The notes: generated by a model from the letters alone, not told the origin. DNA of 14,327 nucleotides from an uncultured Eubacteriales bacterium (GCA_900556185.1 USNN01000018.1:1-14327), one strand, 5' to 3'. Positions 6,639 through 14,327 are shown, counted from the first letter of the stretch. Numbers and translations are program-made.

Positions 6639-7727
6639 TTATGGCATAAACCCTAAAATAAGTGCTGAAATCCAGTCTATTGCAAGCCACACAACTGCAA
6701 TAATTAACATCGCTTTACCCGAGCCTGAAAATTTATTTTCGTATTGTTCCTCAACTGGTTCTGTTTGATATGGTAAACCATCTATAGTTTCTTGAGTGTT
6801 TTCAGCTTCGGTTTCTGTATTGCTTTCGGTTATTCCTGGAGTTTCTTTTAAGTCTATAGGAGTAACTTCATCACTCTTTTTATTAAATTTTGTTAAAAGT
6901 CTTAACATTAAATAAATTAATGCACCAGCGACAATAGCACTAATAATTGCATAAATTGCATATTGAACCCAAGGTATTTGAACCACTGTATCGGTAGCAG
7001 TACTTGCGGAATCTCCATAAGCAATATATGAATAAGTTACTGCAATAAAATTATTAAAGAAGTGAATTAACATTGTAACCCATAAGTTATTGGTTGCTAA
7101 AAATACAAGTGCTAATACTATTCCTAATAAAAATTGGTGAACTGTTTGGTCTGGGCTACCATGCATAATCATAAATAAAAATGCACTACCAAAAACTGCA
7201 GCCGATGTGCTTATCTTTTTTAAGCCGTTACAAATAAGACCTCTAAATAAAATTTCTTCACAAAACGCTGGAACTATGCACACGAAAAATGTGTAAAACA
7301 TATACATTCCAAAGTTGTTTATAACAATATCGCTACCACTTGCTGAAGTATAACCAGCAGAATATAATAGTTCCATAAATAGGTTTGTTACAGATGAAAA
7401 CCCAAATATACAAATAAGTGCAATACCCAAAGCAATTACTGCTTGCATAATAGTTGGAGCCTTATTTAATTTAATATTAGACCAGAAATTTACTTTTTTG
7501 TATTTGGTTATGCTGTATACGCTAAGCACAAAGCAAGCATCTAACACAAGTGTTACTACATACGCCCACATTGGTGCAGTTAAACCAACCATATAAAGCA
7601 CTTGGTAAACTAATGTAATTAGTGTTTGCATTATTAAAAACATAAACAAGCCCTTAGATGTGTCATCGGGCGTGAATTTAGATTTTGTGTAGGCAAAATT
7701 AATTGCGTTTGGATTTAGTTGTTCCAT
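6639..7727 (-). CDS. CPBP-family intramembrane metalloprotease (Abi/CAAX-like)
   Basis: A 362-residue polytopic membrane protein with the CPBP (Abi) motifs in order: EEILFR with E157, E158 and R162; F185-x3-H189; and H222-x3-N226. In this family these residues form a metal-dependent glutamyl protease site inside the membrane. Members range from CAAX-prenyl endoproteases to bacteriocin-immunity and envelope proteins, so the substrate cannot be inferred. About eight hydrophobic helices precede residue 280. A polar, Glu/Thr-rich linker (about 280-335) and one more helix near the C-terminus extend beyond the core domain. It begins 11 bases after walJ with AAGGAG as the ribosome site and is followed 10 bases later by rlmH, so the three are co-transcribed. 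Confidence 0.92.
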   Translation of the reverse strand: MEQLNPNAINFAYTKSKFTPDDTSKGLFMFLIMQTLITLVYQVLYMVGLTAPMWAYVVTLVLDACFVLSVYSITKYKKVNFWSNIKLNKAPTIMQAVIALGIALICIFGFSSVTNLFMELLYSAGYTSASGSDIVINNFGMYMFYTFFVCIVPAFCEEILFRGLICNGLKKISTSAAVFGSAFLFMIMHGSPDQTVHQFLLGIVLALVFLATNNLWVTMLIHFFNNFIAVTYSYIAYGDSASTATDTVVQIPWVQYAIYAIISAIVAGALIYLMLRLLTKFNKKSDEVTPIDLKETPGITESNTETEAENTQETIDGLPYQTEPVEEQYENKFSGSGKAMLIIAVVWLAIDWISALILGFMP

Positions 7728-7738
7728 TTATTTTCTCC

Positions 7739-8524
7739 TTATCTCTTTTTAAATACAAAGTTTGGGCTAATTTTATGTTGGTATGACAAAAATACTTTTA
7801 CATTTATTTCGCCATCATATTCATTATACAACTTGTTCATAGTAGTATTATAAGCAATTTCGGGGGTATTATTTATTTCAGACAAATGCATTAACATAAA
7901 GTAGTTTGTGCCAAGCCTCGATAGCCTTGTAATGACAGTTGCACAATCATCGTTAGATAAGTGCCCCATATTTGATGATATTCGTTTTTTTAGGCTTGCT
8001 GGATACGGACCTGTTTTTAACATTTCTTTATCATAATTACTTTCTATCATAATTAGGTTTGATTCTTTTAGTCGGTTTATAACCAAGTCGTTTATTTCGC
8101 CAACGTCAGTCACCAGCGAAACTTTGTTGCCATCAGCGTAAAACACAAAACCGATTGTTTTGAGTGCGTCGTGCGGAACTTCAAATGTTTCCACTCTTAT
8201 ATCGCCAACCACAAAATCGTCTAGCCCTATAATGTGTCTATTTATAATAGGCACTGTTTCTAGTTTTGGGTCAAAAAAACATTCGCTTGGTGCATACACT
8301 GCTGTTGAATACTTTTTGGATATAGCCCCAACGCACTTAATATGGTCTATATGGTTATGACTAACTATTATGGCGGTTATATCACTAAATTCAACACCAA
8401 CGCTTCTAAGCCGTTCTTCTAGGTCTTTTTTTGTAAGCCCTGCGTCTATAAGTAACTTTGTATTATTATGTTCGATTAAAGTGGAATTACCTTTACTACC
8501 ACTTCCAAGATTAATTACTCTCAT
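7739..8524 (-). CDS. walJ: MBL-fold hydrolase of the WalJ (YycJ) family
   Basis: Metallo-beta-lactamase-fold phosphodiesterase-type protein, 261 residues, the family's usual size. The N-terminus MRVINLGSGSKGNSTLIE and LLIDAGL are characteristic of WalJ/YycJ. The metal site HxHxDH is SHNHIDH, with H56, H58, D60 and H61. SLVTDVGE in the middle and NMGHLSND supply further predicted metal ligands. In Bacillus-type bacteria walJ sits in the WalRK cell-wall regulon operon and affects coordination of cell division and DNA processing. The biochemical substrate is not settled. No walR or walK is visible here. It has its own promoter, 19 bases upstream of the start, and a weak TAGGTAA ribosome site. 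It leads the walJ-CPBP-rlmH unit. Confidence 0.93.
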   Translation of the reverse strand: MRVINLGSGSKGNSTLIEHNNTKLLIDAGLTKKDLEERLRSVGVEFSDITAIIVSHNHIDHIKCVGAISKKYSTAVYAPSECFFDPKLETVPIINRHIIGLDDFVVGDIRVETFEVPHDALKTIGFVFYADGNKVSLVTDVGEINDLVINRLKESNLIMIESNYDKEMLKTGPYPASLKKRISSNMGHLSNDDCATVITRLSRLGTNYFMLMHLSEINNTPEIAYNTTMNKLYNEYDGEINVKVFLSYQHKISPNFVFKKR

Positions 8525-8542
8525 TGTTTTACCTATAGTAAG

Positions 8543-8571
8543 ATTATATCAAACTAAAAAGCAAATTGCAA
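8543..8571 (-). promoter_or_regulatory. Promoter of the walJ-CPBP-rlmH unit
   Basis: Reverse strand: TTGCAA (8571-8566), an exact 17-base spacer, and a perfect TATAAT (8548-8543). It lies within the 58 bases between the M1 peptidase stop and the walJ start, so walJ can be expressed independently of the upstream gene. No terminator is visible in this gap. Confidence 0.75.
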
Positions 8572-8582
8572 ATTTTTGTGTG

Positions 8583-10082
8583 CTAGTTTTGTGAAATATC
8601 TACAGTTCCATTAAGCCATCCTTCAACAAATTCGGCTAAATTTAATTTGGTTGTGTTCTCTATGCTTGCAACAAACTCCTGCTTGTTAATTATCTTAAAT
8701 TTATACTCATTAAACATATTCTTTAATGATTTAAAAAACAATTCATCGCCAAGGTTGATTCTTAGCGCATTAAAAAATAATAGACCTTTCACATAAACCA
8801 TATACACATATTCATATTCTGATTGATACTCATTTAATGGTAAATTCATTGCTTCGTTTATTTTAACATTAAGTGATTTCATTACATCCATATACAATTC
8901 ATAACTAATTACTGTGTCTTTTATGAGTTTTTCACTATCCACGCCTTCGTCTTTATAGTTTTCAAAATACAACATTGTGGAATATTCGGCTAATCCTTCG
9001 TCAAACCATGCATCAATAATTTCATTATTACCAACAATTCCATACCACCATTGATGAGCAATTTCGTGCACAATTACCTTTTTAATTTCCGCAAGTTCAG
9101 TTACCTGTGTTGAAACAGTAACGAAATTTGGATATTCCATACCGCCCTGGAAAAAGTCGGTAAAAACAACAGTTAGGGTTGAATATGGATATTCGCCAAA
9201 CTTTTTATTGAATAATTCTACCGTTTTTACCGCAGTTGAAAGATATGTGTCTATGTTTTCATCCAGTGCATTTGCCACCATTTTTATAGTGGTTTTACCA
9301 ACCTTTGCAGTTTTAAAATTTACGTTGTTTGCAAGCATTAAAGCAAAATCTCTAACAACAACTGCTTTTAGTGTTGTCTTTTTAGTTTGCCCACTTATAC
9401 TATTTTCTTTTTCTTCGCCACTTGCAAATAATGTGTAGTTATCTGGATAACAAATAGAAACATTATAATTAGCACATTCCGAATAAAATGGGTCACCATT
9501 ACTATAATAAGGTTCTATGTTAAATTCCCCATTTTCATAAATTGATGCAATTGGATACCAATTACCCAGATTAATTTTCCCGTCCATATAGCCAAGCCTA
9601 TGGGTGCAATTTGCTAAATACAATACAAATTCAATAACAATAGTTACCCTATCGCCAGCATACAATGGCTCCAATAAAGATACTTCTAGAGCGTTATTAT
9701 CCACACCAACAAACTTTATTTCAACTATAGAGTTTTCTACCGAAACCGTTTTTATTTCTAAATCGCCATAGTTTATGCCATTAGGAAAACACGCTTCGGC
9801 TTTATTTTTTGCATATGGTTTTACGGTCGCACTTTCACTAAACGCCTTGCCGTATAAGTTAAAACACACACTATCCAATATGGTTTCGGTGTTATTTATA
9901 TAGTCAATTTTTTCAACCGCCGTTACCTTTTTCTCCTCATCACAAAAGACAGCGTCTATAGAATAGGTCGTTAGTTTTTTGCTTAGCCTTTTTAAAGTGT
10001 TGTTCGCAGAACACCCTAAAAATGAAATTAAACTAAATACAACTACTAAAAAACACGCTAAAAATCTTTTAAATTTTTTCAT
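8583..10082 (-). CDS. Lipoprotein M1-family (gluzincin) metallopeptidase
   Basis: Zinc peptidase predicted to be anchored on the outer face of the membrane. The 499 residues begin with a lipoprotein signal ending in FLGC (C24). An N-terminal beta-rich region (about 40-250) precedes the catalytic domain. This contains GGMEYP (313-318), equivalent to the GxMEN substrate-binding motif of M1 aminopeptidases, and the zinc site H339-E340-x2-H343 with the third ligand E362 in DEGLAEY. The spacing matches M1. It is much shorter than classical aminopeptidase N (about 850 residues) because the C-terminal helical domain is absent, as in other compact lipoprotein M1-like peptidases. The start has AAGGTGG as its ribosome site. 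The gene stands alone upstream of walJ; its own promoter is not clear. Confidence 0.92.
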   Translation of the reverse strand: MKKFKRFLACFLVVVFSLISFLGCSANNTLKRLSKKLTTYSIDAVFCDEEKKVTAVEKIDYINNTETILDSVCFNLYGKAFSESATVKPYAKNKAEACFPNGINYGDLEIKTVSVENSIVEIKFVGVDNNALEVSLLEPLYAGDRVTIVIEFVLYLANCTHRLGYMDGKINLGNWYPIASIYENGEFNIEPYYSNGDPFYSECANYNVSICYPDNYTLFASGEEKENSISGQTKKTTLKAVVVRDFALMLANNVNFKTAKVGKTTIKMVANALDENIDTYLSTAVKTVELFNKKFGEYPYSTLTVVFTDFFQGGMEYPNFVTVSTQVTELAEIKKVIVHEIAHQWWYGIVGNNEIIDAWFDEGLAEYSTMLYFENYKDEGVDSEKLIKDTVISYELYMDVMKSLNVKINEAMNLPLNEYQSEYEYVYMVYVKGLLFFNALRINLGDELFFKSLKNMFNEYKFKIINKQEFVASIENTTKLNLAEFVEGWLNGTVDISQN

Positions 10083-10124
10083 AATTCCACCTTAATATAT
10101 AATCAATTAAGTGTATGAATTAAT

Positions 10125-10268
10125 ATTTTTCAATATGATTTTTAACGTGTTCTAATTTTTATTTTAAGCCCAGCACAAACACCACTTTCCTGCCTTTATG
10201 ATTTTTCATTAAAGCACAACTGGGTTAATATGGGGCAAATTTAGACTTAATTTTACATATTGAAAAAT
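10125..10268. repeat. Imperfect foldback element with 13-bp terminal inverted repeats (MITE-like or structured RNA)
   Basis: ATTTTTCAATATG (10125-10137) is repeated in perfect inverted form at 10256-10268. Between them the inverted symmetry continues imperfectly: TCTAA (10151) with TTAGA (10241), CCCAG (10169-10173) with CTGGG (10220-10224), and TGCCTTTATGA (10191-10201) with TCATTAAAGCA (10206-10216, two mismatches) around a TTTT loop. The whole stretch could fold into one long bulged hairpin. This resembles a small non-autonomous transposable element. However, I see no exact target-site duplication, and the perfect arms are AT-rich. A structured leader or small RNA for the peptidase gene is the alternative. 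No reading frame is contained. Confidence 0.5.
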
Positions 10269-10324
10269 TAAAAATCAGCAAAATTTCAAAAAAGTACATA
10301 TTTTAGTGTAAAATTTTAAAAAGT

Positions 10325-10347
10325 AAAAAACAGCCAAAACTGGCTGT
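10325..10347 (-). terminator. Terminator of the ABC exporter operon
   Basis: Reverse strand: ACAGCCA and TGGCTGT pair over a GTTT loop and are followed by a run of T. It begins four bases after the exporter stop codon and ends the two-gene exporter transcript before the intergenic element. Confidence 0.9.
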
Positions 10348-10350
10348 CTT

Positions 10351-12129
10351 TTATTCCTCAGAAAATTGAGAATTGTATAGTTTTGCATAAAAACCATTTT
10401 GCTTTAAAAGTTCTTCGTGAGTGCCCTGTTCGATTATGTCGCCGTTATTCAAAACCAAAATTAAATTTGCATTTTTAATGGTAGATAATCTATGGGCAAT
10501 TACAAAACTTGTTCTATCTTTCATTAATTTGTCCATAGCAACTTGTATTAATTCTTCGGTTCTTGTGTCTACATTACTGGTCGCTTCATCTAGTATTAGC
10601 ATTGGGCTATTTTGAAGCATTGCTCTAGCGATTGTAAACAACTGCTTTTGACCAGCCGAAATTGTGGTGTTGTCATTCAAAATAGTATCCAAGCCGTGAG
10701 GTAATGTTTTTATAAAGTGGTCTATTCCGCAAGCCGTGCAAGCCGACCATATATCTTCTTCAGTTAACCCCTTTTTGTTATATACTAAATTTTCTCGCAC
10801 TGTTCCATTAAATATCCATGTATCTTGCAATACCATACTAAACATATTGTGCAATTCTTCTCGCTTTAAGTCGCTAATTTTAACCCCGTCTATTTCAATA
10901 TCGCCACCATTTAACTCATAAAACCTCATAAGAAGGTTTACGATTGTGGTCTTACCCGCCCCAGTTGGACCAACCAAGGCAACCTTTTCACCTGCGTTTA
11001 TTTTAGCACTAAAGTTATGAATTATTTCTTTATCTTTAGTGTAACCAAATTTAACATTTTTAAATTCAACATTGCCCTTTAAATCCATTTTAATAGCAGG
11101 CTTATTAGATTCGTCAGCTAATTCTTTTTCGTCCAAAAACTCAAAAACTCTTTCGGCTGAAGCGGCAGTTCGTTGCAATTGAGATAATGTTTGCGCTAGT
11201 TGTGCAAGTGGATTGGTAAATAGCCTTACATATATCATAAATGATACGATTACACCAAACCCTATTTTATTGTTTAAAACTAAAATTGCACCAACTATAC
11301 ACACAACAACATATCCAAAATCACTAATAAAGCCCATAAGTGGTTGCATAATACCAGATGTAAACTGGCTTTTCCACGAAGAAACACGCAACTTATTATT
11401 AACTTCATCGAATTTCTTTTGGGTTTCTTTTTCTGCATTATATGATTTTATTACTGTTTGACCGGAATAATCTTCTTCAATAAGCCCGTTTAATTCACCC
11501 AAATTTTCTTGTTGCATTATAAAGTATTTTTGTGATTTATTGATAATTAAAACCATCAATAAAAAGCCTAAAATTATGGCTAATACGGCACTTAGTGCCA
11601 TAATCCAGTTAGTTACAAACATCATAACTAACGACCCAACTAGCATGACAATAGAGCTTATAAATGTAGCCGAACTATCCATTAGTGTGTTACCAATGGT
11701 ATCAACATCATTATTAATTCTACTTAAAACATCACCATATGGAGTGTTGTCTAGGTAACTAAGTGGTAATTTATTTATTTTTCTAGATATATCAGTTCTT
11801 AGGTTTTGGCTAACTTTAAATGCCACTCTGCCAAGAATAATATTCATAACATAAGTAGACAAAAACGATACTGCATAAATAATAAGCAAGGTTATTGCTA
11901 TTTTTACTACATCACCCCATAGGAAACTGTCGTGAATTCTTGGGTCTATTAAGTCGGTTATTTCACCAAGTTTGCCCGGCCCAATTAATCTACCAATTGC
12001 ACTGAATATGGCAAGCACGCTAGCCAAAATAAGTGCTGGTATAAACTTTTTAGAATAGACTAGTATTCTTTTAATAGCCGTTTTAAAATCTTTGGCTTTT
12101 TCTTTATTGTTTTCTTTTGGTCTAGCCAT
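10351..12129 (-). CDS. Heterodimeric ABC exporter, second subunit (catalytic Walker B)
   Basis: Half-transporter of the ABCB/multidrug type, 592 residues: a six-helix membrane domain (about 30-330) fused to an ATPase domain. ATPase motifs are Walker A GPTGAGKTT (387-395), Q-loop near 435, a C-loop reading SAGQ (491-494) instead of SGGQ, Walker B LILDEATS with the catalytic E515, and the switch H546. It overlaps the first subunit gene by eight bases and has GAGGAGGAA as its ribosome site, so the two subunits are translationally coupled. The pairing of an atypical C-loop here with an atypical Walker B and H-loop in the partner indicates one active and one degenerate ATP site, as in LmrCD, BmrCD or TM287/288. 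Substrate is unknown: drugs, lipids or peptides are all possible. Confidence 0.95.
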   Translation of the reverse strand: MARPKENNKEKAKDFKTAIKRILVYSKKFIPALILASVLAIFSAIGRLIGPGKLGEITDLIDPRIHDSFLWGDVVKIAITLLIIYAVSFLSTYVMNIILGRVAFKVSQNLRTDISRKINKLPLSYLDNTPYGDVLSRINNDVDTIGNTLMDSSATFISSIVMLVGSLVMMFVTNWIMALSAVLAIILGFLLMVLIINKSQKYFIMQQENLGELNGLIEEDYSGQTVIKSYNAEKETQKKFDEVNNKLRVSSWKSQFTSGIMQPLMGFISDFGYVVVCIVGAILVLNNKIGFGVIVSFMIYVRLFTNPLAQLAQTLSQLQRTAASAERVFEFLDEKELADESNKPAIKMDLKGNVEFKNVKFGYTKDKEIIHNFSAKINAGEKVALVGPTGAGKTTIVNLLMRFYELNGGDIEIDGVKISDLKREELHNMFSMVLQDTWIFNGTVRENLVYNKKGLTEEDIWSACTACGIDHFIKTLPHGLDTILNDNTTISAGQKQLFTIARAMLQNSPMLILDEATSNVDTRTEELIQVAMDKLMKDRTSFVIAHRLSTIKNANLILVLNNGDIIEQGTHEELLKQNGFYAKLYNSQFSEE

Positions 12130-13585
12130 TCTTTAATTCCTCCTCACTTAATTGACTTAATGCAATTTCTTTATATACACTGCAATTTTCTAGTATTTCC
12201 TTATGTGTGCCTTCACCTACTACAACGCCGTTATCTAAAACAATAATTTTATCGGCGTCTTTAATTGTTCCTATTCTTTGAGCGACTATCAAGCAAGTTG
12301 TGTTGGTTAATTCTTGTTTTATTGCAATTCTTAATTCTTTATCGGTTTTGTAATCTAGTGCACTAAAACTATCGTCAAATATTAATATTTCTGGGTTTCT
12401 TGCTAAAGCCCTTGCTATTGCAAGCCTTTGCTTTTGACCACCCGAATAGTTTTTACCGCCTTGATTTACTTCATGATTTAATTTATCTGGATAATTTAAA
12501 ACGAAATCTGATTTAGATATTTTAATAGCCTTAATAACATCTTCTTCTGTTGGTTTTTCGCCGTCTGTTTCACCAAGTGTAACATTATCTAACACTGTAC
12601 CGGAAAACAATATTGGACGTTGAGCAATTACTGCAATTTTACTATTTAAGTCGTATAACTTATAATCTTTTACATCCACGCCATCTATTTTAATTTCACC
12701 ACTTGTTGCATCGTAAAATCTTGGCACTAGGTTTATAAGTGTGCTTTTACCACTACCTGTAGACCCAATAAATGCGACAGTTTGCCCTTTCTTTGCTTTG
12801 AAACTAATATCTTTTAAAACATACTCTTCTGCATCTGGATATTTGAATGAAACGTTATTAAATTCAACTTCACCAACTATATCTGTATCTGTGTTACCAG
12901 CCCCGTCTGTTACAGTAGAGGGCATATTTAAAACCTCATTAATACGGTTTGCGCTAACTATAGCTCTAGGCAAGTTTATAAATATAATTACAAGCATAAC
13001 AATACTCATAACCACTTGAATGGCGTATGAACTAAACACAACCATATCACTAAATACAAACAATTTGCTTTCAAAACCCGTTTGCACCGAAATTAGATAT
13101 GCACCAATAAAATATATGCTAAGTGGCAAAATATTGAATATTACCATAAGTGCTGGGTCTATTAAACTCATTACGCCGTTTATGGATAAGCACGTATCGG
13201 TAAGTTCTTTATTGGCGTTATCGAATTTTTCTTCTTGGTAACCCTCGGCATTAAAGGCTCTAACAACTCTAACACCTGTTAAGTTTTCTCTTGAAACCCG
13301 TGTTAGATTATCGGTTTGCTTTTGAATAACCTTAAACTTAGGCAACGCAAAAACAATAACAACTGTTAAAATAATAACAATAAAGACTACCGCACAAGCT
13401 GTCGCTAAACTCCATTGCCAGCTTTTAGACAATATTTTGCAAATTGCCCAAACAGCCATTATTGGCGATTTAACCGCCATCTTTAGCCCCATTGTTAATA
13501 CATTTTGGACTTGTGTTACATCGTTTGTGCTTCTTATTATTAAACTAGATGTAGAAAAACCTTTAATTTCTGCTATACCGGGTAA
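12122..13585 (-). CDS. Heterodimeric ABC exporter, first subunit (degenerate site), N-terminus missing
   Basis: Partner half-transporter of the downstream gene. The frame is open from a stop at 13588-13586 and is recognisable from about 13573, where AEIKGFSTSSL and RSTNDVTQVQ match the middle of the exporter membrane domain. Roughly the first 110-120 residues, including two helices and the natural start, are absent. The ATG at 13492 is internal. Counting from it, Walker A GSTGSGKST is at 243-251 and the C-loop YSGGQKQR at 349-356. Walker B reads IFDDS, with Asp374 at the catalytic glutamate position, and the H-loop has Gln405 (VAQR) in place of His. These are the marks of the degenerate-site subunit. 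The missing 5' end coincides with the sequence junction, so the break is probably not biological. Confidence 0.9.
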   Translation of the reverse strand, partial: LPGIAEIKGFSTSSLIIRSTNDVTQVQNVLTMGLKMAVKSPIMAVWAICKILSKSWQWSLATACAVVFIVIILTVVIVFALPKFKVIQKQTDNLTRVSRENLTGVRVVRAFNAEGYQEEKFDNANKELTDTCLSINGVMSLIDPALMVIFNILPLSIYFIGAYLISVQTGFESKLFVFSDMVVFSSYAIQVVMSIVMLVIIFINLPRAIVSANRINEVLNMPSTVTDGAGNTDTDIVGEVEFNNVSFKYPDAEEYVLKDISFKAKKGQTVAFIGSTGSGKSTLINLVPRFYDATSGEIKIDGVDVKDYKLYDLNSKIAVIAQRPILFSGTVLDNVTLGETDGEKPTEEDVIKAIKISKSDFVLNYPDKLNHEVNQGGKNYSGGQKQRLAIARALARNPEILIFDDSFSALDYKTDKELRIAIKQELTNTTCLIVAQRIGTIKDADKIIVLDNGVVVGEGTHKEILENCSVYKEIALSQLSEEELKNG

Positions 13586-13588
13586 TTA
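13571..13588. other. Sequence junction: exporter gene joined to an AT-richer, oppositely oriented gene
   Basis: To the left, the reverse strand still encodes exporter sequence. To the right, the forward strand encodes an unrelated nuclease fragment with a different codon bias. Exporter similarity fades after the GCA codon at 13573-13571, and its frame meets a stop at 13588-13586. The nuclease frame remains open leftward through the junction, so the exact base cannot be fixed. There are no terminal repeats, transposase remains or tRNA at the join. Confidence 0.75.
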
Positions 13589-14327
13589 TTTTGTTAATCA
13601 TTTAGATAATATAGAAGAGACTATAGAATATTTAAAGAATAATTATGATTTAAAGATTGTTAATAAAATAATTGGTATTTGTAATAAATATGTATGGTCT
13701 AACTATAATAAAGATTTAATAATTGAGGCTTTAAGGAGTAATGGTTTAAAAGGTGAATATTATGATAATGGTATTGAAATTATTAATTATCTAGAAGCTT
13801 TAGATGATGAATATGTATTTTTATTAGGTTTTAATGAAGGGGCTATTCCTAAGAGTTATAAGGATGAAGACTATATAAATGATAGTATAAAGATGGATTT
13901 TTTAGAAAATACTCTTGAAAAAAATATTATTTCGAAAAATGAGACTTTAAAAAATATTAGGTCAATTAAAAATTTATTTATAACTTCCAAGGAAAAAGAT
14001 AATAAACAAACCTTTTATGTTTCAAGTTTAATAAGTGATATTGAATATGTAAAAGAAGAAAGAACAAAAACATATAGTAAATTATATGATAAGATTGAAT
14101 ATACTAAAGCTTTAGATAACTATAATAAGTATGGTACTATTAGAGATGATTTGGGTATACTATGTAATACTTATAATATTCCTTATAATGAATATAATCA
14201 TTTATATAAAAAAATAACTGATTTTCATTTAGATGAGAAATTAAAATTATCTTATACTTCATTTCAAAAATATAATGAATGTGGTTTTAAGTATTATCTT
14301 GATAATATTTTAAAGATAAATCCTTTT
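13574..14327 (+). CDS. AddB/RexB-like helicase-nuclease fragment (both ends missing)
   Basis: An unbroken forward frame of about 250 codons reaching the window end. Two features identify it. VFLLGFNEGAIPKSYKDED resembles the late helicase-like motif of AddB/RexB (form: vfLlGlneGxiP). LSYTSFQKYNECGFKYYLDN resembles the start of the PD-(D/E)XK nuclease domain, including the single Cys that in AddB is the first ligand of the iron-sulfur staple. AddB works with AddA to process double-strand DNA ends for recombination. The nuclease active site and remaining cysteines would lie beyond the window, and the first several hundred residues are missing. Codons end almost entirely in A or T, with heavy use of AAT, TAT and GAT, unlike the genes to the left. 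A related PD-(D/E)XK protein other than AddB is possible. Confidence 0.7.

Noticed and set aside
6639..7727. CPBP protein as an abortive-infection phage defence gene because of the old Abi name
   Set aside because: It sits in a housekeeping walJ-rlmH unit with no defence partners; the family is broad and mostly not anti-phage.
10083..10324. A hidden small protein gene in the exporter-peptidase intergenic region
   Set aside because: No frame combines a start, a ribosome site and coding-like composition; the visible order is inverted repeats.
13490..13492. ATG at 13492 as the true start of the first ABC exporter subunit
   Set aside because: Family-typical sequence (FSTSSLIIRSTNDVTQ) is encoded upstream of it in the same frame, so it is internal and the protein is truncated at the junction.
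13574..14327. Nuclease fragment as part of a defence island
   Set aside because: Its motifs fit the AddB/RexB recombination family, only a fragment is visible, and its link to the left-hand genes is probably artificial.

Overview
The window reads as a low-GC Bacillota (Firmicutes) genome, most likely an uncultured clostridium-like lineage. Evidence: A/T-rich codon use under the standard code (TGG for Trp, TGA used as a stop), strong AGGAGG-type ribosome sites, a TTG start, a T-box riboswitch, lipobox lipoproteins, and a walJ/rlmH neighbourhood. Nothing visible fixes the family or genus. The last ~750 bases look like a different, much more AT-rich source.

Layout, left to right. Positions 1-2873 form one leftward transcription unit: a good promoter, a T-box leader with terminator, a small two-helix membrane protein, then valS, whose 3' end lies outside the window. 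Positions 2887-3515 hold a leftward membrane protein that looks like a CDP-alcohol phosphatidyltransferase with a partly lost active site. Diverging from it, 3574-6127 is a rightward three-gene importer operon: NMT1/ThiY-type lipoprotein, ATPase and permease. It ends at a strong bidirectional terminator shared with the opposing rlmH gene. Positions 6161-10082 are leftward: an M1-type metallopeptidase lipoprotein, walJ (with its own promoter), a CPBP intramembrane protease and rlmH. Positions 10083-10350 are intergenic, with a ~144-bp imperfect foldback element bounded by 13-bp perfect inverted repeats, and the terminator of the next operon. Positions 10351-13585 are a leftward heterodimeric ABC exporter whose first subunit lacks its N-terminus.

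At about 13574-13588 the exporter gene stops being recognisable. From there a rightward, extremely AT-rich reading frame for an AddB/RexB-like helicase-nuclease runs off the window. Neither gene has its natural 5' end, and there is no insertion sequence or attachment site. I read this as a chimeric join (assembly artefact) or a recombination breakpoint, not as a functional arrangement.

Most of the window is housekeeping and transport. I see no CRISPR array, tRNA, rRNA, phage module or convincing defence system. The items most worth a second look are the junction, the intergenic foldback element, the small membrane protein under T-box control, and the degenerate CDP-alcohol phosphatidyltransferase-like protein.
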